A stretch of DNA of 43,454 bases, from NCBI RefSeq assembly GCF_004155535.1, contig NZ_RYUH01000013.1, positions 1-43,454 on the forward strand. Direction: 5' to 3'. Source of the DNA: Bifidobacterium pseudolongum subsp. globosum (GTDB taxonomy: Bacteria > Actinomycetota > Actinomycetes > Actinomycetales > Bifidobacteriaceae). The notes below the pieces were generated by a model. It was not told the origin of the DNA, did no database searches, and worked only from the letters and a program-made list of their open reading frames with translations. Positions 18,052 to 29,000 of the stretch are shown here, piece by piece. Position 1 is the stretch's first letter. Each line of letters opens with the position of its first letter. The position numbers and the translations under genes were made by a program.

Positions 18052-21000
18052 TCATCGCCGCGCCGCCTCCTCGGTGAGCGAGGCGACTTCGGTCACCGCA
18101 TAGCCCGTGCCGCCGGGGACGCCCCCGATTGTGACGCTGCCGCCCGCGGGCACTCCCACGCGGAACCGGCCGTGCGCGATGGTCACATGTGCGACGGATT
18201 TCTGGTTGTCCCGGTCGATGACGGTCACGTCGTGTTCGCCGTCTAGCGGTTTCGCGCCGGCGGGCACAGCGAGCGTGACCTCCATCGGGAAAACGGTGTC
18301 GGCATGTGCCTGCGTGGCTTCGTCGTCGGTGATCTTCTTGACGATCCGCAACGTGCCGTTGGCGGCCTGATTGCGCCAGACCAGCGGCGCCGACGCGTCG
18401 CCGCCGTGGAACCGCTGCGCGATGGCCAAGGTGCCGTCGCCGTTGTCGCTGACCGTCGCGGTCACCTGCTCCATGTGGGTATCCCACGTGACGGCGTCGT
18501 CGTCTTCCACAGATTCCTTGATGGTGTACGTGAACGACTTGCCCGCGTCCTGTTCGCTGTATGCGATCGGCTTGAACCTGGCTTCGCCGGAATCGTCGGT
18601 GACGGCCTGCTGCAACGGCTTGCCCGCGGCATCGAGCATCTCGAACGTGAAATGGCGCTTCGTCAGGTCGCCGCCCACGAACACCTTCGTGGCGGTCAGA
18701 TCCATGCTGCCTGTTGCCGTGTAGGCGTTGGAGAACGTCGGCGGCGTGTTGGCGCCCGTGTCGTCCTTGATCTCGGTGCCCGCGGCGTCGTAATACGTGG
18801 GCACTGCGCTCATCGTGCCATCGCCGTTGTCGCTGACCGCGACCTTCACGATATACGTCCTGTGGTCATAGGTGTATCCCGGGGCCCCGGTGTCCACCTC
18901 GCGCATCGTGTAGGTGTAGGTCCTGCCGTCGTCCGGCGCACCGTATCCGATTGTGCCGAATGCGATGGTGCCGTCCGCATCGTTGTTGGCGGTGCGGACC
19001 AGGTCCCCGTTTGCATCGAGCAGTTCGAAGCGGAACTGGCGATTGCCCAACGCGCGGCCATGCAGCGTCTTGTGCGCCTGGATCTGCACGGAACCCTGCG
19101 TCGTGTACACGTTCCGCACTGTGCCCTGCGCATTGCCGCCTGTCGTCACCGTGCCTTGCAGACCCGTTGCGGAGCCCACGGCGAAGCCGTCGGTCCCTTC
19201 CTCGGTCCATGCGTAGGTGTCGGTGGACGGCACACGCTTCACCGTCACGCTCTGCCCGGCCTTCAGCGTCACCGTACCGCCGTTCTCCACGCTTCCGGCG
19301 GACCCGTCGGTGCGGGTCCATGCATAGGCTCCGGTGTCATAGGCGCCATCCGCCTTGCGCAAGGTGAGACGGAACGTGAACGTCGCGTTCTGCGACTCGT
19401 CGGTCACACCGCTTGCGGTCTTGGTGAGCGTGATGTCACCATATGGGTCGTACCGGTTCGTGATGTCGAATCCGTCGGCGGCGTATTGCGGCACATACCC
19501 TTCCACATACCGCTCATGCACGGCGTAGGTGTATGGGACCGCGGCGCCGTTCACACGATGGTTCTTCGGCAGCTCGCCGAAATCATAGGTCCATGCGCCT
19601 TCGGCGTCAACGTGCACGGTCCGGCTGTCGATCTGCGTGCCGTCGCGCAGCAGCACGACTTCGATGGCATCGGGCCGCGTCATGGCGTCTTTGTCCTGCC
19701 AACGCTTCACCCCGTGCACGGGCACCGTTTCGATCTCGTGCACGTTGGTCAGCGTGCACGTCAAGCCATCCGCGGTGACCGTGGAGCCGGTGTGCGCCGT
19801 GTATCCGTCGGCCACGTCCAGCTCCTGCACGTTCCAATCGATCGCATTACCCTGCTCGTCGCTGCGCGCGAGGTTCTTCCAGACATGGGTCCACGAGTTC
19901 GAGGCGTCCAACGTGACCGGCGCGCCTTCGGCGGCGCCGTCGCGCATCAGCTGCACCCGCACCGAGGAGGGTCGTGTGCCATCGCGGTCGCCATCGTCGT
20001 CGAACGTCTTGACGGCGGTCACATTGAACGGCGTCAGGCCGACCTTTGTGTAGTCGTGGTGGATGTAGTGGCTCGCCCGCTGCCCATTGTCCATGATCTG
20101 GGTGCTCGACATGTAGACGTTGTTGTATGCATGCGCCTGCCGTTCGATGGCCTGTGTGGCCGCATCGCCGATCGGCGCGCGCATGCGCACGATCGCCGTC
20201 AATCCGCTGTTCGGCGCCATGACGAACGGCGATCCGTCAACGGCCGTGGAGCAATCGATGGCGATGGCCTTGACATCCGCGGGATTCTGCGGCACCGTGG
20301 TGGTCCACACCGATCCATCAGACAGATCCGGCAGCGACGACATCGTGCCGGAGACCGAGTACCGGCCCAGATCCACATGCGCCGTGGCATAGTACACCAC
20401 CGGCTTGATGCCGAGCGCGCGCAGGCGTGCGGTATCCACGCCGATGAACGAGCCCTCCCAGCGCGCACCGCCATGGTCGGCGTCGCCGGCGGTGGGCGTG
20501 TATCCGTCCAGATCGTCATACAGCACCACGTGTTCCACGCGCGAGGTCTGATCGGTGCGCATGTCGAGCGCGTACCGGTAGGTGCCGCCCGCGGGCACGG
20601 TGACCGCGGTCCTCAGCCCGTCGCCGTACACGCCGTCGACGTCGGAGGCGACCTGTTTGCGCAGGCCGACGAACGCCGAGGTATCGGCGTCCAACGTCAC
20701 GCGCGACGACGCGTAGACGGTGTTCGGCGCGGATGCGGCACCGGACAGATGACTCATCAGATCGGCCACACCCTGTGTGGCGTCTGCCGAATACTGGTTG
20801 TTGCCCGCCGTCGGGTCATCCGGCTCCCCCATGAGGCCCTTGCGGGTCCCCAACTGGCCGGTTGTGGATTGGTAGGCGATGTTGTTGGTCAGCTGCTTGC
20901 CCAGCTCGGTCGCGTCGGACCAGCGGTAGCGTGCGTCGAAACCCAGCCTGATCGTGTCGCCGTACCCTTCCGAGGCGAGTCCGCCGGAATCGCGGATGGT

Positions 21001-22482
21001 CGCGGCCGCGGGCGTATGCGCCACGGTGACCTTGAGCATCGTGCGCCCCGATCCGCGCCAATCGTCCACGGCATGCACCGCGGTGACGTCGCTGCCCTGG
21101 GCCGTGACCGAGGTCAGGTCCGGGGTGACGCCCTGCGGCAGCAGGTCGTAGAACGTGCCGCCGTGGTCCTGCGCGACCGCGCCGTCTGCGACCGCCTGCG
21201 CGTACAGCTGCGCGGATGTGATGTTCGACTGTTCGTACACGTTGGCGTCGTAGTGCAGGCCGATCAGCTGCCTGGCGGTGTCGTTGCCGGTCACCGTGGT
21301 GGATTTGCGCATCCAGACGCCTTGTGCGGTGGAGGCGAGCGAATCGTACCCTCTGGCGTCGCGCTCGCCCAACACCTTGCCGTCCTGGTCCGCCTGCATA
21401 TGCGCGGCGTTCGCGATCTCCGCGGCGGCGGTGTCCGACTGGCCGGACAACCGCGCCACCGCGTTCTCGATGCGCGTTGACGGCTTGATCGTGATCGTGG
21501 GGAGCACGCCGGTGTAGACCGCGGCGGCGGAGGAGGAGTAGGTCATCTTCCACTGCGTGATGCCTGCGTCCTTCGGGAACGTCAGCGTGGAGCCGCCGGC
21601 CGTGGCGCCGTTGTCCGCGGCGATCCGCAGGGACTGCAGTCCGTCCGCACCCCATGCGGCGGTGCCGTAGTGCACCCAATCGCCATCGGATGCCTTGCCG
21701 TACAGATCCACGTTCGGCCTGGGCACAGTGCCGTCGCTCTGGTAGGCCCATGAACCGTCACTGTTCGTGGCGTATGCATACATCTGGGGGTCCAGCACGC
21801 GCAGGCTCTTGACCTCATAGTCGTCGGGGCCGAGCGCGGTTGTGTAGTCGTGGTCGAAATACATGGCGTTGTCGCAGACCGTCACGTTCACGGCCTTCTT
21901 GCCGTAGTTCCCCTGATCCGAAGGGTCGCCTTCGCCTGCATACGTGTATTGGTACAGATGGTTGGTGGCCACGACGTCGTACGTCACATCCACGTTCTGC
22001 CCCGCCTGCAGCTTGTTCAGCTGATAGGGGTATATGCCCTGATGGTCGTGGTTGGCCACGCCGGAGCCGTATTCGTTCGTCATGCCGTACGGACTGAGGC
22101 TCGTTCCCGTGCCGTCCTGGCTGATCCCCCACTTGTACAGCATGAAGTTGCCTGCCGGCACCGTGAACGGGTGCGGCGCGTACTGTACGGAGGCACGGCC
22201 GGTGGCGGTCGTCACCTTGCCGGTGTCCTTGGCTGTCAATGTGTATGTCACTGTGTTCGTCATCGTGCGTGGCTCGTTCGCCTTGAACGCGTTCTTCGGG
22301 TACGCCATGTAGACATGCTGGTAGAAATCGTTGCCGTCGCGTTCATACCCGGAGAACATGCTGTCGCATGCATAGGCACCGTCCTTGACGCAGGAGATGT
22401 CGCTGCCTCCTATGACCGTGCCCGTCAAGGCGCCGTCGGCACCGCTCTGCTGGTCCTTCATGCCGACGGAGAAATACTGGTT
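18052..22482 (-). pseudogene. Large pilus adhesin, C-terminal part after frameshift
   Basis: In-frame continuation (1476 codons) of the gene that starts at 23558; it has no plausible start or signal peptide of its own. From about residue 820 of this part it carries two Cna_B-type domains (VRVQLMRDGAAEGAPVTL; IEVVLLRDGTQIDS), a repeat-type domain (GDITLTKTASGV), two Spy0128-type pilin domains (SVQIQAHKTLHG; SMDLTATKVFVG) and a last partial domain starting GTLRIVKKITDDEA. The N-terminal 800 residues are an extended beta-rich adhesive region without a recognised family. The protein ends EVASLTEEAARR with no sorting motif or TM helix, stopping inside what looks like a domain. Its TGA overlaps an ATG, and the next gene starts 31 nt on. 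If only the frameshift were repaired, the product would be about 1835 aa but still unanchored. Confidence 0.8.
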
Positions 22483-22484
22483 GC

Positions 22485-23558
22485 GGAGATGTAGGCATAG
22501 GTGTACCAATCCACATACACATAGTCCTGCGGCTTGAATCCTGCAGGCAGCGCCAATCGGGACGAAGGCCATTCGCTGGGCATCGTCTCGTACACCGTGC
22601 CGTTCTTTGTGGCGGAACGCACCTGCTCGTCGGTGGTGATGACGGCGTCGATCGTGTTCGACGTGCGGCTGAGCGTGTCGCCCTGTTGCGTGACGACGGT
22701 GATCTTCGCGCCGAACGGCGCGCTTGTGGAGCCGGAGACGACTTCCGCCGGCATGATGTGCCGGATCGACATCTCCATATAGCCCTGCGTGGCAGCGGGC
22801 AGCCGCTGCACGTTGGTGATGACGACCCGGTCCCCCACACGGCGGTACGAGAACGTGGCGTCCTGCGACGGGTCCTCCGGTATGGACAGCGACAATGCGC
22901 CTTCGTCCTCTCCCGCACGGTCCTTGAAGATGTTCAGCGGCACCGTGATCTGCACGGCTCCCGGATCGTAGTCGTGCTGCCCGGAAAGCGCGTAGTCCAC
23001 GCGCATCTTCACACTCAGCGCCGTGTTGTCCTGCGGGTCAAGCGCCAGGGTGCCGTCCTTGGCGCCCGGCGTGACCCAACTGACGTCGATGTGCTCGATG
23101 GCGTTGCCGTCCCGCGACGGCTTGTCGCCGGACGGGTCGAAATCCATCGCCGAAGAGGAGCGCTTGGCGAGCTTCGCGCTCAGCCAATGGCCGATGAGCG
23201 GCACACCGTTGTATGTGGTGTCTGGCAGCGTATCGTTGACGTCTTGATGCGACGGCAGGTAATCATGCAGGGCCCCATCGGGACCGTTCTGCACAGCGGA
23301 TTGCGCCGCATCGTCCGGGGTGATGCGCTCCGGCGCCTGTGTCGCCGACGTCTTCGCCGACGTCTTCGCCGACGGCTGCGTGTGCGTTGTCGTGGTCGCG
23401 GCGGGTCGCTCGGTGTCCGTCCGCTCCGCCGCGATGGTGTGTTGAGTCTGTTGGTCCGTCGTCTGGTCGGTTCCGGCGTATGCCACCGATGCGGTGGGCA
23501 TGATGCATGCGATCGCGGCCAGTATGCCGATCGCCCTTCCGAGTCCTCTGTTCCTCAT
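22485..23558 (-). pseudogene. Large pilus adhesin, N-terminal part before frameshift
   Basis: 358 codons that begin with a clear Sec signal peptide (MRNRGLGRAIGILAAIACIMPTASVAYAG), then a Thr/Ala/Gln-rich linker and beta-rich extracellular sequence. Translation in this frame runs on to a stop at 22458 after out-of-frame codons (ISATSISPSA). At 22483-22484 the reading must move to the other frame to continue as NQYFSVGMKDQQ, which carries the rest of the adhesin. One base appears missing. No long homopolymer or slippery heptamer is present. It could be an inactivating mutation or a sequence error. The gene follows the major pilin after a strong hairpin (23687-23733). Confidence 0.8.
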
Positions 23559-23686
23559 GGCCTGTTCGTATCCTCTCCAGCCGGCCCCTCCTCTTCAGCC
23601 GGCACATGCACGATCCACACGGTTGCCGCATGGCGGAATCGGGGCATCCCCGTCTCTGGGAGGCCCCGTCCTTCCGGTGTTGTGGT

Positions 23687-23733
23687 CCGTGGTCCATGGC
23701 GGGATCGACTTCCGATCCCGCCATGGACCACGG
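23687..23733. promoter_or_regulatory. Perfect 21-bp hairpin between major pilin and adhesin genes
   Basis: The 21 nt at 23687-23707 are the exact reverse complement of 23713-23733, with a 5-nt loop (acttc). The structure begins 54 nt beyond the pilin stop codon and ends about 130 nt before the adhesin start. No U-tract follows on the minus strand, so it is not a classic intrinsic terminator. It is likely an attenuator or an mRNA processing/stability element that raises pilin over adhesin expression. Confidence 0.7.
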
Positions 23734-23786
23734 ATGAGATGGTTGGTTGCGCGCCACTCACGATGGATGACGCGCATGGGTGCGGG

Positions 23787-25637
23787 TCAGTTCCTGCGGC
23801 GCAGTCGCGCGGCGATCATGAAGCCTGCACCCAGCACGGCCAGCACGCCGACCGCGATGAGCACGCGCGTGATCTCGCCACCGGTCTTGGCGAAGTCGTT
23901 CTCCGAGGTGGTGTTCTCCACGTGGATCTGGCCGCCGACGACCTTGGTGGTGTTGTTCGCGAGCTTCGTCGCATCGACAGCGGTGCCTTCGCGCACCGAG
24001 GCATCAGACAAGTCGATGAAGTTCGCATGATCCTGCGAATCGATCTTGTATGTGACGGCGGTCAGGTTCTTGTTGGATGTCTTGTCGAACGTGGGCGTGA
24101 CCGTCAGGGTGAAGCTGACCGGCTTGGCGCCCAGAATGTAGCCTGTAGGGGCCTTCGTTTCGGTGAAGGTGTAGGTGGTGGGCTGCGAGGAATCGGCGCC
24201 CAGACCGGCGATGTCCACCGAGTCGGCGGTTATGGACTGCTCCTTGCCGCGCGGATCCACCGTGTACAGGGTCTTGCCGTTCGGCGTGGTCTTCGTGAAC
24301 GTGACCGGCTTACCGCCCTGCTTCACCGAGAACGTGGCGCCGCTCAGCTTGGTGCTCGCATCGTTGAACTTGATCTTGTCGAGCGGGATCTGGGCCACGT
24401 AGACGTTCTTGGTCGTGCTGATCGTGGAATGGGAGGTGCTCACGTCGGGATTGTTCGAGAAGTCGACGGTCGCCGTGTTGTTCGTCAGGTCCTGGTCCAG
24501 ATTCTGGATCGTGCCCCGGTATTCGACGGTGATGGTCTTGCCGCTCCACTGCGTCGGATCGTTGAGGCTGATCGAGAAGTCGTTGGGATCTGCGGTATCG
24601 GATTTCAGATCAACGGTGTAGTTCTGCGGTTCCGTGCCTGCGGCAAGCGGTGTGTCGTCCGACGCGGTGACCTTCAGGCCATCGATATTGCCCTGAGTGT
24701 CCTTGATGGTGATGTTGTCGGTCGGGTTATCGCTGATCGCGTACTGTTGATCGGTCCAATCCGGGTATTGCGTGTAATCGGGGACGTTGGCCGTGATCAC
24801 GAACGTGCGCTGGGAGCCGATGCGCACCAGTTGGTCGTCTCCCTTGATTTCCTTGGTGGGCTCCACCTTCTCGGCCTTGAGATGGATCTGGCCGAGCGTG
24901 AAGGTATTGGTTCCGTCCGTCACCGTGTCATAGTATTTGCCGCCCGGCTCCGACTCCATGGCGGTGCCGACCACCATGGCGCGGGAGATGAGCTCGCCCT
25001 GCGGCATCTGCTGTGTCGTTTCCACGATCAGGTACATACCGGGGCCCGCCTCTTGGGTATCGAGCGACACCGCGTTGTTCTCACCTGTGGCCGTGACGGT
25101 CCTCACGTTGGCGGCGTTCTTCAGGTCGGCCTTGGCCGCCGTCGCGAACGCGCGCATCAGCGCATTATCCGCCTGCGCGTTGCCGTAGCGGTCCGTGCCG
25201 GTGCCGTACATGTACTTGGCGATGAACTGCAGCGGCGTCATGTTCTCGGCGGCGTCCTTGAATGTGCCATTGGGGTTCAATACGCCGGCCAGGCTGGGGT
25301 CCACCGTTTCGCCCTTGACTGCGGCTGCTTTGATCCATGCATCCAGCTCATCGTTCGTGATGCCGTCCGCCGGCGTCAGGTCGTAGCTAGTCACACTGCC
25401 GTCGTGGACGACCACGTCGCGGTAATCCGCCAGCTTATATGCGGTGAACGTGCGGCCATTGACCGTTGCTGGCACCAGATTGTTGTCGTCACTCGCAGTG
25501 GGCGCAATGATGGTGATGCCATCATTGGAGACTTCCGCGGCCTGGGCGGGGAATACCATGAGACCCCCGGCGCCTGCCGTCATGGCCAGCGCCGCAAGCG
25601 ACGCAGCCATCGTACATGCCATAGAACGAATTGTCAT
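23787..25637 (-). CDS. Major (backbone) pilin subunit, FimA/SpaA type
   Basis: Secreted 616-aa pilin that would form the pilus shaft. The signal peptide (MTIRSMACTMAASLAALAMTAGAGG) ends near AQA. The N-domain (FTAYKLADYR) is typical of D1 of backbone pilins. GQIHLKAEKVEPTKEI near residue 250 is the best candidate for the pilin-motif lysine, although a YPK motif is absent. An E-box (TFTETKAPTGYIL) lies near residue 490. The sorting signal is FAKTG at about 582, then a TM helix and RLRRRN. The ATG at 25637 is preferred for its signal peptide, though its RBS (GGGAAGAAG) is distant and weak. It is the first gene of the pilus operon, with a leader of over 200 nt. Confidence 0.92.
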   Translation of the reverse strand: MTIRSMACTMAASLAALAMTAGAGGLMVFPAQAAEVSNDGITIIAPTASDDNNLVPATVNGRTFTAYKLADYRDVVVHDGSVTSYDLTPADGITNDELDAWIKAAAVKGETVDPSLAGVLNPNGTFKDAAENMTPLQFIAKYMYGTGTDRYGNAQADNALMRAFATAAKADLKNAANVRTVTATGENNAVSLDTQEAGPGMYLIVETTQQMPQGELISRAMVVGTAMESEPGGKYYDTVTDGTNTFTLGQIHLKAEKVEPTKEIKGDDQLVRIGSQRTFVITANVPDYTQYPDWTDQQYAISDNPTDNITIKDTQGNIDGLKVTASDDTPLAAGTEPQNYTVDLKSDTADPNDFSISLNDPTQWSGKTITVEYRGTIQNLDQDLTNNTATVDFSNNPDVSTSHSTISTTKNVYVAQIPLDKIKFNDASTKLSGATFSVKQGGKPVTFTKTTPNGKTLYTVDPRGKEQSITADSVDIAGLGADSSQPTTYTFTETKAPTGYILGAKPVSFTLTVTPTFDKTSNKNLTAVTYKIDSQDHANFIDLSDASVREGTAVDATKLANNTTKVVGGQIHVENTTSENDFAKTGGEITRVLIAVGVLAVLGAGFMIAARLRRRN

Positions 25638-25875
25638 CGTTACCGACTTCTTCCCAAAGTATCGGAATCGAACGGTCGGCGATGCACCGCAAAGGTCTCG
25701 CACATATCCTTTGCACATGCCCCATCGATGCATGCCCGCCGGTTGATTCCATTGTGTTGCGTTGTACGGTACCGGTTCCCGGCACCGGCTCCATCGTAGA
25801 CAAGGAACTGGTGGCACCCCCTCCAGCACACCCTTTCGCACGCAACAGCACTTCCGGAAAAAACGTTGAATACAG

Positions 25876-25905
25876 ATTATCTTCTCTTATATTCCTTTAA
25901 TACAA
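25876..25905 (-). promoter_or_regulatory. Putative pilus-operon promoter
   Basis: In the complement, TTGTAT (25900-25905) and GATAAT (25876-25881) are 18 nt apart, inside a markedly AT-rich island (about 25855-25930) in GC-rich surroundings. This would give a leader of about 230 nt before the pilin start. The rest of the 25638-26067 gap holds only this promoter region and the hairpin at 25942-25965; I see no gene there. Confidence 0.5.
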
Positions 25906-25941
25906 GATACTCTCCTTAAAAAAGCGATTACATCGGAATCA

Positions 25942-25965
25942 TGTCGGATTGCGAACAATCCGACA
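25942..25965. terminator. Hairpin downstream of ileS
   Basis: TGTCGGATTG and CAATCCGACA form a perfect 10-bp stem with a CGAA loop, about 100 nt past the ileS stop. On the minus strand a run of six T occurs about 20 nt further on. It is the likely end of the ileS transcript, just before the pilus promoter region. Confidence 0.55.
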
Positions 25966-26067
25966 GTTTCCCCACAAGAATAACCGTAGGCAATATCCAG
26001 CGGACTGTTCCAACAGAAGGAGCGGATATGCCCGCAGCACATCCACTCCTTCCTCTGGCGCCCGCAG

Positions 26068-29000
26068 TCAGGCCTTGGCCACAGTCACCGTGAGCTCGTC
26101 GCCCTGTTCCACATCCACTGCCGTGGACAGCGTCTCCGAACAGATGAGGTCGCGGAACTGCTCCACTTTCGGCAGGTCGTCGGCAGGCACCGTGAGCGTC
26201 AGTACGATGCGGTCGGACACCTCAAGACCGGCGTCCTTGCGCGCGTCCTGCACCGCGCGGATCACGTCGCGCGCATAGCCTTCGGCGATCAGGTCGTCGT
26301 TGAGCTCCAGATCGAGGATCACGAATCCACCGCTGGGCAGGATCGACGATGCGGAATCGCGCCGTGCCGCGGCGTCCGCCTCTTCCACGCGTCGGGTGAT
26401 GTCGTATTCGTCGCCCTGCAGCGTGATTGTACCGTTCGGCGTCTCGATGACCGGATCGCCCGTGGCCGGGTCCGTATGCCAGTCCCCGCTCTTGGAGGCC
26501 TTGATCGCGAACTGCACCTGCTTGCCCAGACGCGGGCCTGCGGCGCGCGCATTGACCTTGAGCTCGTCAATGATCTTGAGCCCGTGGTCCGCGGCCTCAT
26601 CGAGCGTGGAGTATTCCACATCCTTGATGTTGAGTTCGCTCTTGAGCAGCGCATCGTATCCATCCACCTGCGACGGCTCGTCCACCACCACGGTGAGCTT
26701 GGCGAGCGGCTGGCGCACACGCATCTTCTTCGCCTTGCGCAGTGACAGTGTGGCGGAAACGACCTCGCGCACCTTGTCCATCGCGGCCACAAGGTCGCCA
26801 TCCTCCACAAGCACACGGCCCAGCGCGGTGTCTTCACCGGTCGCGGGGTCGGTCAGATACGGCCAGTCGCCCAAGTGCACCGAGTCGCCGCCGGTCAGGC
26901 CGCGCCACACCGTCTCGGCCTCCATCGGGGCGAGCGGGGCGAGCACGCGCATGAACGCCTCGAGCACGGTGTACAGCGTGTTGAACGCGTTCTCGTCCTC
27001 ATTCCAGAACCGGTCGCGCGTGTTGCGGATATACCAGTTGGTGAGCATGTCGATAAAGTCGGAGACCTCGTCGCACGCGTCGGAGATCTCGAACTCGTCC
27101 ATATGCGCGCTCACCTGCGCGATGAGCTTGCGCGTGCGGGCGAGCAGATAGCGGTCCATCTGCGGCAGGCCCGGCACTTCGTCCGCCGTCAGTTCGCGCG
27201 CGTTGTAGCCCCGCCCGTTGTTCGCGGCGTTCGCATACAACGTGAAGAAGTAATACGAGCTCCACACCGGCAGCATGATCTGGCGCACCGTGTCGCGGAT
27301 GCCTTCGGACGTGACGATCAGGTTGCCGCCGCGCAGGATCGGCGAGCTCATCAGGAACCAGCGCATCGCGTCGGAGCCGTACTGGTCGAACACGCCGTTG
27401 ACATCGGGGTAATTGCGCAGGTGCTTGCTCATCTTCTGGCCGTCGTCGCCGAGCACGATGCCGTGGCAGATCACGTTCTTGAACGCCGGCTTGTCGAACA
27501 GCGCAGTCGCCATGACGTGCAGCAGGTAGAACCAACCTCGGGTCTGGCCGATGTATTCGACGATGAAGTCGGACGGGAAGTGCTGTTCGAAGTACTCCTT
27601 GTTCTCGAACGGGTAATGGTACTGCGCGAACGGCATCGAGCCGGACTCGAACCAGCAGTCCAGCACGTCGGAGATGCGGCGCATTGTGGATGTGCCAGTC
27701 GGGTCGTCCGGGTTCGGGCGCGTCAGCTCATCGATGTACGGGCGGTGCATGTTGATGTTGCCGTCGTGGTCGCGCGGGTAATCACCGAAATCCGCCTTGA
27801 GCTCGTCAAGCGAACCATAGACGTCGACGCGCGGGTACTTCGGGTCGTCGCTCACCCACACCGGGATCGGCGAGCCCCAGAAACGGTTGCGCGAGATCGA
27901 CCAGTCACGGGCGTTGGAAAGCCACTTGCCAAACTGGCCGTCCTTGACGTTGTCCGGGATCCAGTTGATCTCCTGGTTGAGTTCGAGCAGGCGTGGCTTG
28001 ATCTTCGTCACCGAAACGAACCAGCTGGAGACCGGCTTGTAGATGAGCGGCGTGCCGCAGCGCCAGCAGTGCGGGTAGGAGTGCACGTAGCTCTTCTCCT
28101 GGAACAGCAGCGCGCGCTGGTCTTCGGGCATCTGCGCGAGCGGGCCGTCGCCGGCGCGCAGATTGCGCAAGATCGGCAGGTTCGCGTCGAACACAAACAT
28201 GCCTTCGTAATCCGGGCACAGTGATGTGAATCGGCAGCCGGAGTCGAGCACGTCCACACTCGTGATGCCGTGGGCGTTGAGCGTGTTCATATCGTCTTCG
28301 CCGTACGGCGCCTGGTGCACCAAGCCGGTGCCTTCCGTGGTGTCGACGTAATCGGCGGTCAGGATCTGGTAGGCGTTCGGACCGGGGGTGCCGCCTTCGG
28401 CCGTGGCCTGTTCGCCCGCGAAATACGGGAAGACCGGGTAGTAGCGCCAGCCCACCATGTCGGAGCCCTTGAGCTCACGCACCACCTCATAGTCCTCGCC
28501 GAGCTCCTTGTTGTAGGAGCCGAGCAGGGCCTTGGCGAAGTAGAACTTCTTACCGGCGAACTTGCCTTCCTTGGGGCGCACCTCCACATAGTCGATGTCT
28601 GCGCCCACCACAATCGCGAAGTTCGTGGGCACGGTCCACGGCGTGGTGGTCCAGAACACCGCATAGGCGTCGTCTTCGTCGCGCAGCTTCACCGCGACCG
28701 ATACAGTTGTGTCCTGACGGTCCTGATACACGTCGGCGTCCATGCGCAGCTCGTGCGCGGAAAGCGGCGTCTGGTCCTTCGGGCAGTACGGCAGCACGCG
28801 GTAGCCCTTGTATGCCAGGCCTTTCTCGTACAGCGTCTTGAACGCCCACATGACCGACTCCATGTACGGGATGTCGAGTGTCTTGTAGCCGTGTTCGAAA
28901 TCGACCCAGCGCGCCTGGCGGTGCACGTAGTCACGCCATTCGTTCACATATTTGAGCACGGAAGCACGGCAGGCGTCGTTGAATTTGTCGATGCCCATCT

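Noticed and set aside
18304..21480. Long plus-strand ORF (over 1000 codons) opposite the pilus adhesin; a similar one at 22686-25799
   Set aside because: Both lie antisense to clear surface-protein genes, have His/Arg/Gly/Val-rich composition typical of the complement frame in GC-rich DNA, and show no family motif.
22470..22500. Programmed ribosomal frameshift in the adhesin
   Set aside because: No X-XXY-YYZ slippery sequence or downstream pseudoknot is evident; mutation or sequence error is simpler.
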